NCBI RefSeq assembly: GCF_012396365.1
Contig: NZ_JAAXPG010000047.1
Coordinates: 1-34,571 of the forward strand
Reading direction: 5' to 3'
Length of the DNA stretch: 34,571 nt
Source of the DNA: Nocardiopsis alborubida
GTDB taxonomy: Bacteria > Actinomycetota > Actinomycetes > Streptosporangiales > Streptosporangiaceae
Below, one piece after another: positions 7,551 through 14,498 of this stretch (the stretch's first letter is position 1; every line of letters starts with the position of its first letter). The notes below the pieces were generated by a model. The model saw only the letters and a list, made by a program, of their open reading frames with translations. It searched no databases and had not been told where the DNA came from. A program made the translations under genes and the position numbers.

Positions 7551-8440
7551 CTCCTGCCCTGGCCGCAGCTCTCGCAGGTGCCGCACTCGGGCTGGCCCTG
7601 TGGGCGCTCTTCGCCGCCCGTTGGGCCCGGCCTTCACTTGCTGAGCGCCTGGCCGCCCCGCCTCCTCCCCGTACTGTTGTGGCTGCGGGGCCGGACACCG
7701 GTGTACTGACGCGATTGGGGAAGATCGGGGTACCGGTCCTGGAAGGCTTCGGTATGCCAGGGCCCCGGACACGGCGCAACCTGCGGGTGTGTGAGCGCTC
7801 CCCGGAGTCCTACCTCGCGGAGAAATTCACCGCTCTGGTTTTGGCCCTAGCCTTCCCTCCGCTGCTGGGTGGCATGCTTTCCCTCGCGGGCGTCCTTCCG
7901 TCTGGTGCCCTCGCGGGGGCCATGTGGGTGGCTTTCGCTGTGATCGTTTGGTTCGCCCCAGACATGTCCCTGCGTGACGAGGCTGATAAGCGTCGGGAAC
8001 GCATGCGTCGCGCCCTGGCCAGCTTCGCGGACTTGGTCGTGGTGTCCCTGGCCGGAGGCGCGGGCGTCAACGGAGCACTAGCTGACGCTGGTGCGGCGGG
8101 CAACGGATGGGCGATGGCCCGTATCCGGGAGAGTCTGCGTGAAGCAACGCTCATGCGCCATTCGCCCTGGACCGCGCTGCGCGAGCTTGGTGAGCGCTAC
8201 GACACCCCCGAGTTCGCCGAACTTGCAGCCAGTCTTCAGCTCGCCGGAGCCGACGGCGCGCGTATCCGCAGCTCTCTGGCCTCGAAAGCCAAGACACTGC
8301 GGACCCAGTTCCTTGCCGAGATGGACGCCGAAGCCCAGTCCGCCACAGAGCGGATGAGCTTGCCGGTGGTCCTGCTCTTTACTGGATTCCTCGCCCTCCT
8401 GGGCTATCCGGCTATGAGCAGCATCCTGTTCAGCGCATAA
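7547..8440 (+). CDS. tadC: TadC-like inner-membrane platform protein
   Basis: The product is 297 residues starting on an ATGA overlap with tadB. Membrane segments lie at the N-terminus, around LVLALAFPPLLGGMLSLAGV and LAGAMWVAFAVIVWFAP, and at the C-terminus (LPVVLLFTGFLALLGYPAM). The middle T2SSF domain contains RRALASFADLVVVSLAGGAGVNGAL. It forms the Tad platform with TadB. Codon use is clearly less GC-biased at third positions than in cpaF (many GCT, GTT, TCT and TTG codons). Confidence 0.93.
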   Translation: MTPALAAALAGAALGLALWALFAARWARPSLAERLAAPPPPRTVVAAGPDTGVLTRLGKIGVPVLEGFGMPGPRTRRNLRVCERSPESYLAEKFTALVLALAFPPLLGGMLSLAGVLPSGALAGAMWVAFAVIVWFAPDMSLRDEADKRRERMRRALASFADLVVVSLAGGAGVNGALADAGAAGNGWAMARIRESLREATLMRHSPWTALRELGERYDTPEFAELAASLQLAGADGARIRSSLASKAKTLRTQFLAEMDAEAQSATERMSLPVVLLFTGFLALLGYPAMSSILFSA

Positions 8441-8467
8441 AACCCCAACACACTTTGGAGACCCCCG

Positions 8468-8638
8468 ATGCAGCGCATCACTGCCTACCTCAGCTCCCTG
8501 CTGCTCAGCCGCAGGGACGACGGCTACTCGACCGAGACGGTCATCATCACCGCTGCCCTGGTTGGTGCAGCTGCGGTGCTTGTCGGAGCTATCGGCACTC
8601 GTGTGGACCTCGAAGCTGCCGAAATTCTGGGCGGCTAG
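8468..8638 (+). CDS. Flp-type small prepilin (56 aa)
   Basis: The ATG at 8468 has GGAG (8457-8460) seven bases upstream. The 56-residue product has a charged N-terminus (SRRDDG), a likely prepilin peptidase site after Gly19 with Glu23 shortly downstream (G/YSTETV), and then a hydrophobic helix (about 25-43, VIITAALVGAAAVLVGAIG). Its size, layout and position right after tadC match Flp major pilins or Flp-like small proteins of actinobacterial tad loci. The Glu is at +4 rather than the usual +5, and the Tyr of the Flp motif is absent, so it may be a divergent pilin. A dedicated prepilin peptidase gene is not in the window. Confidence 0.85.
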   Translation: MQRITAYLSSLLLSRRDDGYSTETVIITAALVGAAAVLVGAIGTRVDLEAAEILGG

Positions 8639-8640
8639 CC

Positions 8641-9003
8641 TTGCGCACTCCCCAGGAAGACCGAGGCAGCGCGGAGATGGCTGTGGCCGCTCCCATGCTG
8701 TTGCTCTTAGTCCTGCTGGTCATTCAGGCGGCTCTGTGGATGCACGGCGACAACGTCGTTGCCGACATCGCTCGCAGGACCGCTGAGCAGTCGCGCACGG
8801 CGGGCGGTGGCACGTCGGTGGCCGAGGGAGGAGGAAGCTCCTTCCTCTCCGGTCTCGACGTGTCCGTCAACCGCAGTGCGGAGGAGGTACGCGTGGTCGT
8901 GGACGCCGAGGTACCCACCCTCATCCCCGGCTTCAGTTGGCCGGTGGGACACGAGGTCACCGCGCCCGTGGAGCGCTTCGTCCCTGCGGAGGCCGCCCCG
9001 TGA
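8641..9003 (+). CDS. TadE-like pseudopilin
   Basis: A TTG start at 8641 gives 120 residues; GGGCGG lies about six bases upstream and no better in-frame start exists near it. The short N-terminus leads into the TadE signature (DRGSAEMAVAAPMLLLLVLLVIQAA written in pieces: GSAEMAVAAP then a ~20-residue hydrophobic helix). The remaining domain (about 45-120) is beta-rich and exported. TadE-type minor pseudopilins are processed by the prepilin peptidase and are thought to prime the pilus. The next gene overlaps its stop (GTGA). Confidence 0.85.
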   Translation: MRTPQEDRGSAEMAVAAPMLLLLVLLVIQAALWMHGDNVVADIARRTAEQSRTAGGGTSVAEGGGSSFLSGLDVSVNRSAEEVRVVVDAEVPTLIPGFSWPVGHEVTAPVERFVPAEAAP

Positions 9004-9434
9004 GTTCTCGACAGCCCGCTGAAGCGGCTCAAGGAGACCGCGGTTCGGCCTCGGTGGAACTGGCTCTCCTCACCCCCGCCCTCCTGGCGTTCGCGCTCCT
9101 CATGGTGCTCGCCGGGAGGGTGGCGGACGCCAACTCCACCGCTGACCAAGTGGCGCACTCCGCCGCCCGGGCGGCCTCCCTCGAACGCAGCGTCGCCGCC
9201 GCAGAGGGAGCGGCCTCAAGCACCGCCGCGAGTTCCCTCGCTGAGAACGGTTTAGCCTGCGGCGACCACTCCGTCACCCTCGACCACGGCGGGCTGACCC
9301 CCGGAGGGGCGGTCACCGCCGTGGTCGAGTGCCGCGTCGGACTGGGCGACCTGACCGGGCTGGGCGTCCCCGGAACCATGACGATCACAGGGGACGCCAC
9401 GGTCGTCGTCGACACCTTCAGGGGGCAGCCGTGA
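9000..9434 (+). CDS. TadE/TadF-like pseudopilin
   Basis: The product is 144 residues from the GTG at 9000, overlapping the previous stop. The N-terminal motif GDRGSASVELALLTPALLAF is a classical TadE/F processing site plus hydrophobic helix. The exported part holds two cysteines (ACGDHS and VECRVG) that probably pair. It is the second of three consecutive pseudopilins, which is usual for actinobacterial tad loci. Confidence 0.87.
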   Translation: MSSRQPAEAAQGDRGSASVELALLTPALLAFALLMVLAGRVADANSTADQVAHSAARAASLERSVAAAEGAASSTAASSLAENGLACGDHSVTLDHGGLTPGGAVTAVVECRVGLGDLTGLGVPGTMTITGDATVVVDTFRGQP

Positions 9435-9832
9435 GACGCACGGACGACAGGGGCCAGACCACGGCGTTCGTCGCCATTCTGGCCTCGGCCTTCATCCTCT
9501 GCCTGGGCCTGGTCACCGACGGCGGCGGCCTGCTGCGCGCCCGCAACGAGGCCGCCACCCTGGCCCAGGAGGCCGCCCGGGCGGGCGTCCAACAGCTCGA
9601 CTGGGCCTCCTACCGCGAGGGCACGAGCGAGGTCACCCTCGACCCCTCGGCGGCCTCCGCCGCCGCGCAGTCCTTCCTCAGCGCCGCCGGTGCCACCGGG
9701 ACGGTCGCGGTCAGCGGCGACACCGTGACCGTGACCTGCTCGGTGGACTACTCCTTCACCCTCCTACCGATGGGCTCGACCACCGTCGACGCCACAGCCA
9801 CCGCACGTCCCCACACCCAGCCGACTCCCTAG
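9431..9832 (+). CDS. TadG-like (Rv3654c-type) helicase/secretion-neighbourhood pseudopilin
   Basis: The product is 133 residues from the GTG at 9431, overlapping the previous stop by four bases. The N-terminus reads DDRGQTTAFVAILASAFILC, the signature of the putative Flp pilus-assembly TadG-like N-terminal domain, followed by GLVTDGGGLLRARNEAATLAQEAARAG. The C-terminal part has beta strands and one cysteine (VTVTCSVDYSF). The short length fits a minor pseudopilin rather than full-length TadG, which carries an additional vWA domain. Confidence 0.8.
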   Translation: MRRTDDRGQTTAFVAILASAFILCLGLVTDGGGLLRARNEAATLAQEAARAGVQQLDWASYREGTSEVTLDPSAASAAAQSFLSAAGATGTVAVSGDTVTVTCSVDYSFTLLPMGSTTVDATATARPHTQPTP

Positions 9833-9848
9833 CTCCAGTGAGGCGGAC

Positions 9849-12800
9849 ATGACCCAGATCCGACGGCTGAGCGCCCTCCTGCTCGCAGCGGCGATCCTGC
9901 TCGGCATCCCCTACCTGCTCCTGTCGCATCTGCCCTGGCCGGAACTGCCGGACTCCTGGGCCGTGGCCGCGGCGCACCTGCGCGGCTGGCGTCTGCCGCC
10001 GGGTGTGTTCACCGCCCTGCTGATCACCGTGCTGTGGGTCCTGTGGGGCCTGTACACGGCCGGGCTGGTCGTGGAGACCTTCGCCCGCCTGCGCGGCATG
10101 CCCCGCAGGCTGCGACCCCTGGGGCCGCTCCAGGTGGTGGCGGCCGCCGCCGTGGGAACCGTGGCGGTCGCCCCGGCCACCGCGTTCGCCGACACGGTCA
10201 CCACCCAGGAGGACCGCGAGGCGGACGGTGAGCAGGACGCCGACGCGCTGTCCGCCCCCGAGGAGGCCCCGTCCGCGCAGCCCGTCGAGCGGGTGCGCAC
10301 CGTCTCCGGCTTCGGTGTCGGCTCGGCCGAGCTCACCGAGCAGATGCGCGACGACCTCGCGCCGGTCGCGGACATGATCGACTCCTACGGCGACACCGAG
10401 ACGCCCGTGCGCATCACCGGTCACACCGACCCCAGCGGGAGCGTCCAGGCGAACCAGGAGCTGTCCGAGCGCCGGGCCCAAGCGGTCGCCGACCACCTCG
10501 ACGAGGTCCTGGGAGAGGAAGCCCCGGAGATGGAGGTGGAGGGCGTCGGCTCCGAGCAGCCCCGCGAGGGAGGCGCCGCCGCCCAGCGCAGGGCCGAGGT
10601 CGCCTACACCGTCGTCCCGCAGCCGACCTCCCTCCAGTCGCGTGTGATGGCCGCCGAGGCCGAGGCCCCCGCTGCCGGGACCGAAGCCGACGAGGCCGCT
10701 GCCGCCGTCCAGGAGACCGACCCGGTGGCGGCGGCGGCCGACGCCGCTGCTGCCGAGGCCGCCGAGGACGGCGGCAACGTGCTGGTCGTGGAGATCCCCG
10801 ACGGCGCCGTCACCGGAGCGGTGGCGTTCGCGGGCCTGGCCGGGGGATACCTGCTGGGCAAGCGGGGCGTCCGCGTGCCCGGTGTCAGCCTGAGCCTGCC
10901 CCGCCTGCCGAGGGCGCCCCGCCGCCTGGCCCTGACCGCCCCGCCGCCCCGGCCCACCCCCGGGGACGACATCGACGACCGGGTGACGGTGGAACTCGAC
11001 CACGTGCCCGGCCTCGGCATCACCGGTCCGGGCGCGGCGGGGGCCGCCCGGCGCCTCATCGTCAACGCGCTCGACCGCCTCAACGACAACGCCGTGCGCG
11101 TGCTGCTCACCGAGACCGACGCCTCCCGCCTCGTGGGCGACCGGGGCCGCGACCTGCTGCGCGCGCACCCCTGCGAGCCCGTGCGGATGGTCGGCACGAT
11201 GGAGGAGGCCCTGACCGTCCTCCAGCGTGAGCTGCACCAGATCACCGAGGAGCGGGGAGAGCGACCGCACACGCCCCTGGCGCTGGTGACCTCGCCCACC
11301 TCCGAGCACGAGACCGCGCTGTCGGGTCTGCTGCTGCACGGGCAGCAGCAGGGCATCACGGCCGTGGTCCTGGGCCGCTGGCCGCTCGGCGGCAGCTGTG
11401 TGATCGAGGAGGACGGTCTCATCACCGAGACCAGCCCTCCGCTCAACCCGGTCTTCCACTGCTCCTGGCCCGGTGCGACCGCGGAGGAGGTCATGGACGC
11501 CGTCCGCGCCTACCGCCACTCCTCGCCCGCCCTGGAGGAGACCGCCGACCGGGTGTCGAACAGGGAGGCCGTCCCGGAGGACGCGGTGGAGGAAGCCGGT
11601 TCCTTCGCGGAGCCGTTCCTCGGCGCCCTGGGGGAGCAGACTGCCGCTGAGACGGCGGAGGCGGTGGAGACGAACGAACCGGTGGAGACGGCTGAGTCGA
11701 CTGAGTCGGTTGAAACGGCTGAGTCTCTCGAAACGGCGGAGTCGGTCGAAACGGCTGTGCGCGAGGAGAAGGACCAGAAGACCGAGGCGGTCGCGAAGGC
11801 CAAGAGGACCAGGGGGACCAAGAGGGCCCGGGAGGCCGACGCCTCGGAGGAGGGCTTCTGGGACGCCGACGTCTGGAACACCGACTTCTGGGAGACCGAC
11901 GCGCGCACGGCCAGGAAGGCCGACGCGCAGCCCGAGGCCGAGCTGGCCGCACCTGGGTTGGCCGACGCCGAGCCGTCCGCACCCGAGTGGGCCGGTGCCG
12001 TGTGGTCCGAGGCCGAGGAGGCCGACAGGGCGCGGTCCGGGGCCGTGGCGGAGGCCCCCGCGCAGTCGGACGTCCGGTCGGACCGCTCCGTCGCCGAGCC
12101 GTCCGCGGTCGAGGAGACCGCGACGCAGGCGCCTTCGTCCGCACTGCCCGTTCCCGATGAGGCGCAGTCCAAGGCCGTGTCCGAGCCGTCCGCCGCCGAA
12201 GAGGTGGTGCCCGAGCCGTCCGCCGCTGCGCAGCCCGCTCCCGAGGAGCCGGAATCCCGGGAGGCCGTGACGGAACCGTCCGAGTCCGCGCGGTCCGCCG
12301 CCTCCGAACCCGCTCCGGAGAAGGCGGCCACCGAGGAGCCCGCGTCCGAACGGCCCTCCGCCGAGCGGTACGCCTCCGAGCTGGCCGCGCCGGCGCCGTC
12401 CGAGGCCCGGGAACAGCGTGCGTCCGAGGAGAGCGCGTCCGAGTCCTCCGCGCCTCAGGGAAGCGCGTCCGCGCAGTCCCCGTCCCGAAAGGGCGAGTCC
12501 GCGCAGGACACCGCCCCGGCGCGGGTGGGGCAGCCGGAGGAGCCCGCGGCCGAGCGCCCCGAGCCCGAGCAGCCCGAGCCCGAGCCCGCCCCCGCGAGGC
12601 CCGCACCCGGACGTCCGAGCACGGGCACGGTTCCGTCGGTGGTCGCCTCTCCGGCCCGCGCGGAACGCCCGTCCCAGCAGGCGCGCACGGTGCCTCCCCA
12701 GCAGGAGCGGACCTCCGAGGAAGAGGCATCCCCCGTCCGCAAGGCCGCCAAGCGCGCCGTACGCGCCCGCCTTCCGAAGCCGGGCGAGACCCCGTCCAGC

Positions 12801-13160
12801 ACGTCCGCCCCGGCCGCCGCATCCGCTCCGGCCGCTCCGTCCGCTCCGGTGGGACGGCCCGAGCGGCCCGCGCGCCCAGAGCAGTCCGCGCGCCCCGAGC
12901 GGGCGCGCGCACGTGCCCAGGGCGCGGCGAAGCCTGGGGCGGACCGTTCCGACGGCCCCACCAGCCGTGTGGAGCGCCTGGAGAGGCTGAACAGGGCGGA
13001 ACGCAGAAAAGCCACCGCCCCTGCCAGCGCCGTCACCGAGCGTCCGGTGGCGGATGCCGAGGGCGGGGAGTCGACTGAGACCCAGTCGTCCCGGCCCCTG
13101 CTCCGCAAGCCCAAGAAGGCGGGACGCGGAAGGACCTGGCGCCCCAGGGACAACTCCTGA
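9849..13160 (+). CDS. Large Tad-locus membrane protein with OmpA domain and long disordered tail
   Basis: The product is 1103 residues. Membrane segments lie at about 7-25 and 55-75, with another hydrophobic stretch near 95-115. An OmpA-like peptidoglycan-binding domain follows (about 150-260): ITGHTD at 189-194, then NQELSERRAQAVADHLDE and RRAEVAY. A further membrane segment lies at about 325-345. A cytoplasmic module with LGITGPGAAGAARRLIVNAL, VRVLLTETDASRLVG and AVVLGRWPLGG comes next. From about residue 555 the protein is a Glu/Ala/Ser/Pro-rich, probably disordered tail, turning basic at the C-terminus. The order resembles large LysM/BTAD-type membrane proteins next to Streptomyces tad genes, but OmpA replaces LysM and no BTAD is visible. 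I infer a cell-wall anchor for the pilus base. The assignment is from recall of family architecture. Confidence 0.8.
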   Translation: MTQIRRLSALLLAAAILLGIPYLLLSHLPWPELPDSWAVAAAHLRGWRLPPGVFTALLITVLWVLWGLYTAGLVVETFARLRGMPRRLRPLGPLQVVAAAAVGTVAVAPATAFADTVTTQEDREADGEQDADALSAPEEAPSAQPVERVRTVSGFGVGSAELTEQMRDDLAPVADMIDSYGDTETPVRITGHTDPSGSVQANQELSERRAQAVADHLDEVLGEEAPEMEVEGVGSEQPREGGAAAQRRAEVAYTVVPQPTSLQSRVMAAEAEAPAAGTEADEAAAAVQETDPVAAAADAAAAEAAEDGGNVLVVEIPDGAVTGAVAFAGLAGGYLLGKRGVRVPGVSLSLPRLPRAPRRLALTAPPPRPTPGDDIDDRVTVELDHVPGLGITGPGAAGAARRLIVNALDRLNDNAVRVLLTETDASRLVGDRGRDLLRAHPCEPVRMVGTMEEALTVLQRELHQITEERGERPHTPLALVTSPTSEHETALSGLLLHGQQQGITAVVLGRWPLGGSCVIEEDGLITETSPPLNPVFHCSWPGATAEEVMDAVRAYRHSSPALEETADRVSNREAVPEDAVEEAGSFAEPFLGALGEQTAAETAEAVETNEPVETAESTESVETAESLETAESVETAVREEKDQKTEAVAKAKRTRGTKRAREADASEEGFWDADVWNTDFWETDARTARKADAQPEAELAAPGLADAEPSAPEWAGAVWSEAEEADRARSGAVAEAPAQSDVRSDRSVAEPSAVEETATQAPSSALPVPDEAQSKAVSEPSAAEEVVPEPSAAAQPAPEEPESREAVTEPSESARSAASEPAPEKAATEEPASERPSAERYASELAAPAPSEAREQRASEESASESSAPQGSASAQSPSRKGESAQDTAPARVGQPEEPAAERPEPEQPEPEPAPARPAPGRPSTGTVPSVVASPARAERPSQQARTVPPQQERTSEEEASPVRKAAKRAVRARLPKPGETPSSTSAPAAASAPAAPSAPVGRPERPARPEQSARPERARARAQGAAKPGADRSDGPTSRVERLERLNRAERRKATAPASAVTERPVADAEGGESTETQSSRPLLRKPKKAGRGRTWRPRDNS
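11690..11758 (+). repeat. Degenerate 18-bp coding repeat (SxETAE)
   Basis: Near-identical units like GAGTCGGTTGAAACGGCT encode ESVETA, ESLETA and ESVETA in the acidic tail of the OmpA-domain protein. The units use TTGAAA and TCGAAA-type codons that are less GC-rich than their surroundings. Confidence 0.6.
11856..11900 (+). repeat. Three W/D pentads ([FV]W[DNE][AT]D)
   Basis: Residues 670-684 of the OmpA-domain protein read FWDAD, VWNTD, FWETD. These are three 15-base units in an otherwise low-complexity tail, and the only tryptophan cluster there. Confidence 0.75.
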
Positions 13161-13205
13161 CCCAGGGCCCGGGCACGTCCCTGCCCCAGGTGTCGTAACA
13201 CTGAC

Positions 13206-13254
13206 GGCCGGAGTCGGCTCGTACACTGCACGGACAGTGTGCGCGGCTCCGGCC
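13206..13254. promoter_or_regulatory. Nested inverted repeats upstream of the GST-like gene
   Basis: The outer arms GGCCGGAG (13206-13213) and CTCCGGCC (13247-13254) enclose a second perfect repeat ACACTG (13223-13228), six bases, CAGTGT (13235-13240). The inner repeat overlaps a possible -10 hexamer TACACT (13222-13227) about 60 bases before the ATG at 13286. This layout suggests an operator covering the promoter. Confidence 0.45.
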
Positions 13255-13285
13255 GATTTCCGCCAGAGTGACGAGGGGACCGAAA

Positions 13286-14305
13286 ATGAGGGCCAACCGG
13301 ATTCCCACCGAGGAGATCACCCGCGACCCGGCGGCCTTCGCCGACCGGGTCACCGCCGACGGCCGCTTCGGCCGTCGCGCCGAGCCCGGCCGCTACCGCC
13401 TGGTCGTGAGCCGAGCCTGCCCCTGGGCGCACCGGGTCGTCATCACCCGCAGGCTCATGGGCCTGGAACAGGCCGTCTCCCTGGCCGTCACCGACCCCCG
13501 CCAGGAGATCATCGAGGGCGACCCGCACTGGGTGTTCACCGAGGAGACCGGCAGCCCCGGCGACAGGGACCCCGTCCTGGGCATCCACGCCCTGCGCGAG
13601 GCCTACCTGGCGCGCGACCCCGGCTACGACGGCGGGGTCAGCGTTCCCGGCCTGGTCGACGTGGAGAGCGGCCACCTGGTGACCAACGACTTCGACCAGC
13701 TGGTCCGGGACATGGACACCGAGTGGGACGGGCTGGTCAGGGACGGCGCCCCGGACCTGTACCCGTCCGCGCTGCGCGACGAGATCGACGCCGTGTCCCG
13801 GGAGGTCTACACCGACCTCAACAACGGCGTGTACCGGGCCGGGTTCGCCCCGGACCAGAGGCGCTACGACGCCGCGGTCGCCGCCGTCTTCGCCAGGCTC
13901 GACGCGCTGGAGGAGCGCCTCACCGGTCGGCGCTACCTGGTCGGGGACTCCGTCACCGAGGCCGACATCAAGCTCTTCCCGACCCTGGTGCGCTTCGACG
14001 CCGCCTACCACGGCCACTTCAAGTGCAACATCCGCAAGCTGTCGGAGTACCCGGCGCTGTGGGCCTACGCCCGCGACCTGTTCCAGACGCCGGGGTTCGG
14101 CGACACCACGGACCTCGACCACGTCCGGATCCACTACTACTGGGTCCACACGGGGATCAACCCGACGCGGATCATCGCCGCCGGACCCGATCCGCGCGGC
14201 TGGCTCACCCCGCACCACCGCGAGGAACTGGGCGGCAGCCCCTTCGGCTCCGGTGCCGCCCCGGGGCCGGTCCCGGTCGGCGAGCGCGTCCCCGACGTGT
14301 CCTGA
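13286..14305 (+). CDS. Glutathionyl-hydroquinone-reductase-type GST-fold protein
   Basis: The ATG at 13286 is preferred over the GTG at 13268 because GAGGGGA lies seven bases upstream. The product is 339 residues, the usual size for the ECM4/YqjG (xi-class GST) family. It has the active-site CPWAH motif with Cys45, RRLMGLEQAVSLAV, a proline-containing thioredoxin-fold half and the helical C-terminal half (YDAAVAAVFARLDALEERL, YLVGDSVTEADIKLFPTLVRFD and IHYYWVHTGINPTRI). The family reduces glutathionyl-hydroquinones through the cysteine. Actinomycetes make mycothiol instead of glutathione, so the true thiol partner may differ; that is inference. It faces the FAD monooxygenase, and both could handle quinone-like compounds. 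Confidence 0.92.
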   Translation: MRANRIPTEEITRDPAAFADRVTADGRFGRRAEPGRYRLVVSRACPWAHRVVITRRLMGLEQAVSLAVTDPRQEIIEGDPHWVFTEETGSPGDRDPVLGIHALREAYLARDPGYDGGVSVPGLVDVESGHLVTNDFDQLVRDMDTEWDGLVRDGAPDLYPSALRDEIDAVSREVYTDLNNGVYRAGFAPDQRRYDAAVAAVFARLDALEERLTGRRYLVGDSVTEADIKLFPTLVRFDAAYHGHFKCNIRKLSEYPALWAYARDLFQTPGFGDTTDLDHVRIHYYWVHTGINPTRIIAAGPDPRGWLTPHHREELGGSPFGSGAAPGPVPVGERVPDVS

Positions 14306-14389
14306 CCCCCGGACCGGTTCGCGCCCTTCCCGGGGCCCCTGCCCGCTGGTGGACCGGCCGGAACCGTTGCCGGTGTGACACAAGGGTTC

Positions 14390-14456
14390 TGACCTGCGGT
14401 GATCCTGTACTTATAGCGCGTCTCGACCGTCCAACCCCGCTACAAGTACAAGATCA
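14390..14456. repeat. Palindromic element copy 1 (67 bp), probable bidirectional terminator
   Basis: This matches 34493-34559 at 60 of 67 positions by eye, with no gaps. It begins TGACCTGCGGTGATC and has imperfect inverted arms (about 14399-14422 against 14435-14456). The arm centres have diverged in this copy. It lies between the convergent GST-like gene and the FAD monooxygenase, 84 and 42 bases from their ends, so it could terminate both. Confidence 0.75.
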
Positions 14457-14498
14457 TCACGGCGGAGCGGGTGGACCAGCGCCGTTTCCGGGCCGCCG

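Noticed and set aside
9756..13226. 1156-codon open frame on the minus strand opposite the OmpA-domain gene
   Set aside because: It is Gly/Arg/Leu-rich repeats caused by the low-complexity tail of the plus-strand gene; the plus strand has real domains.
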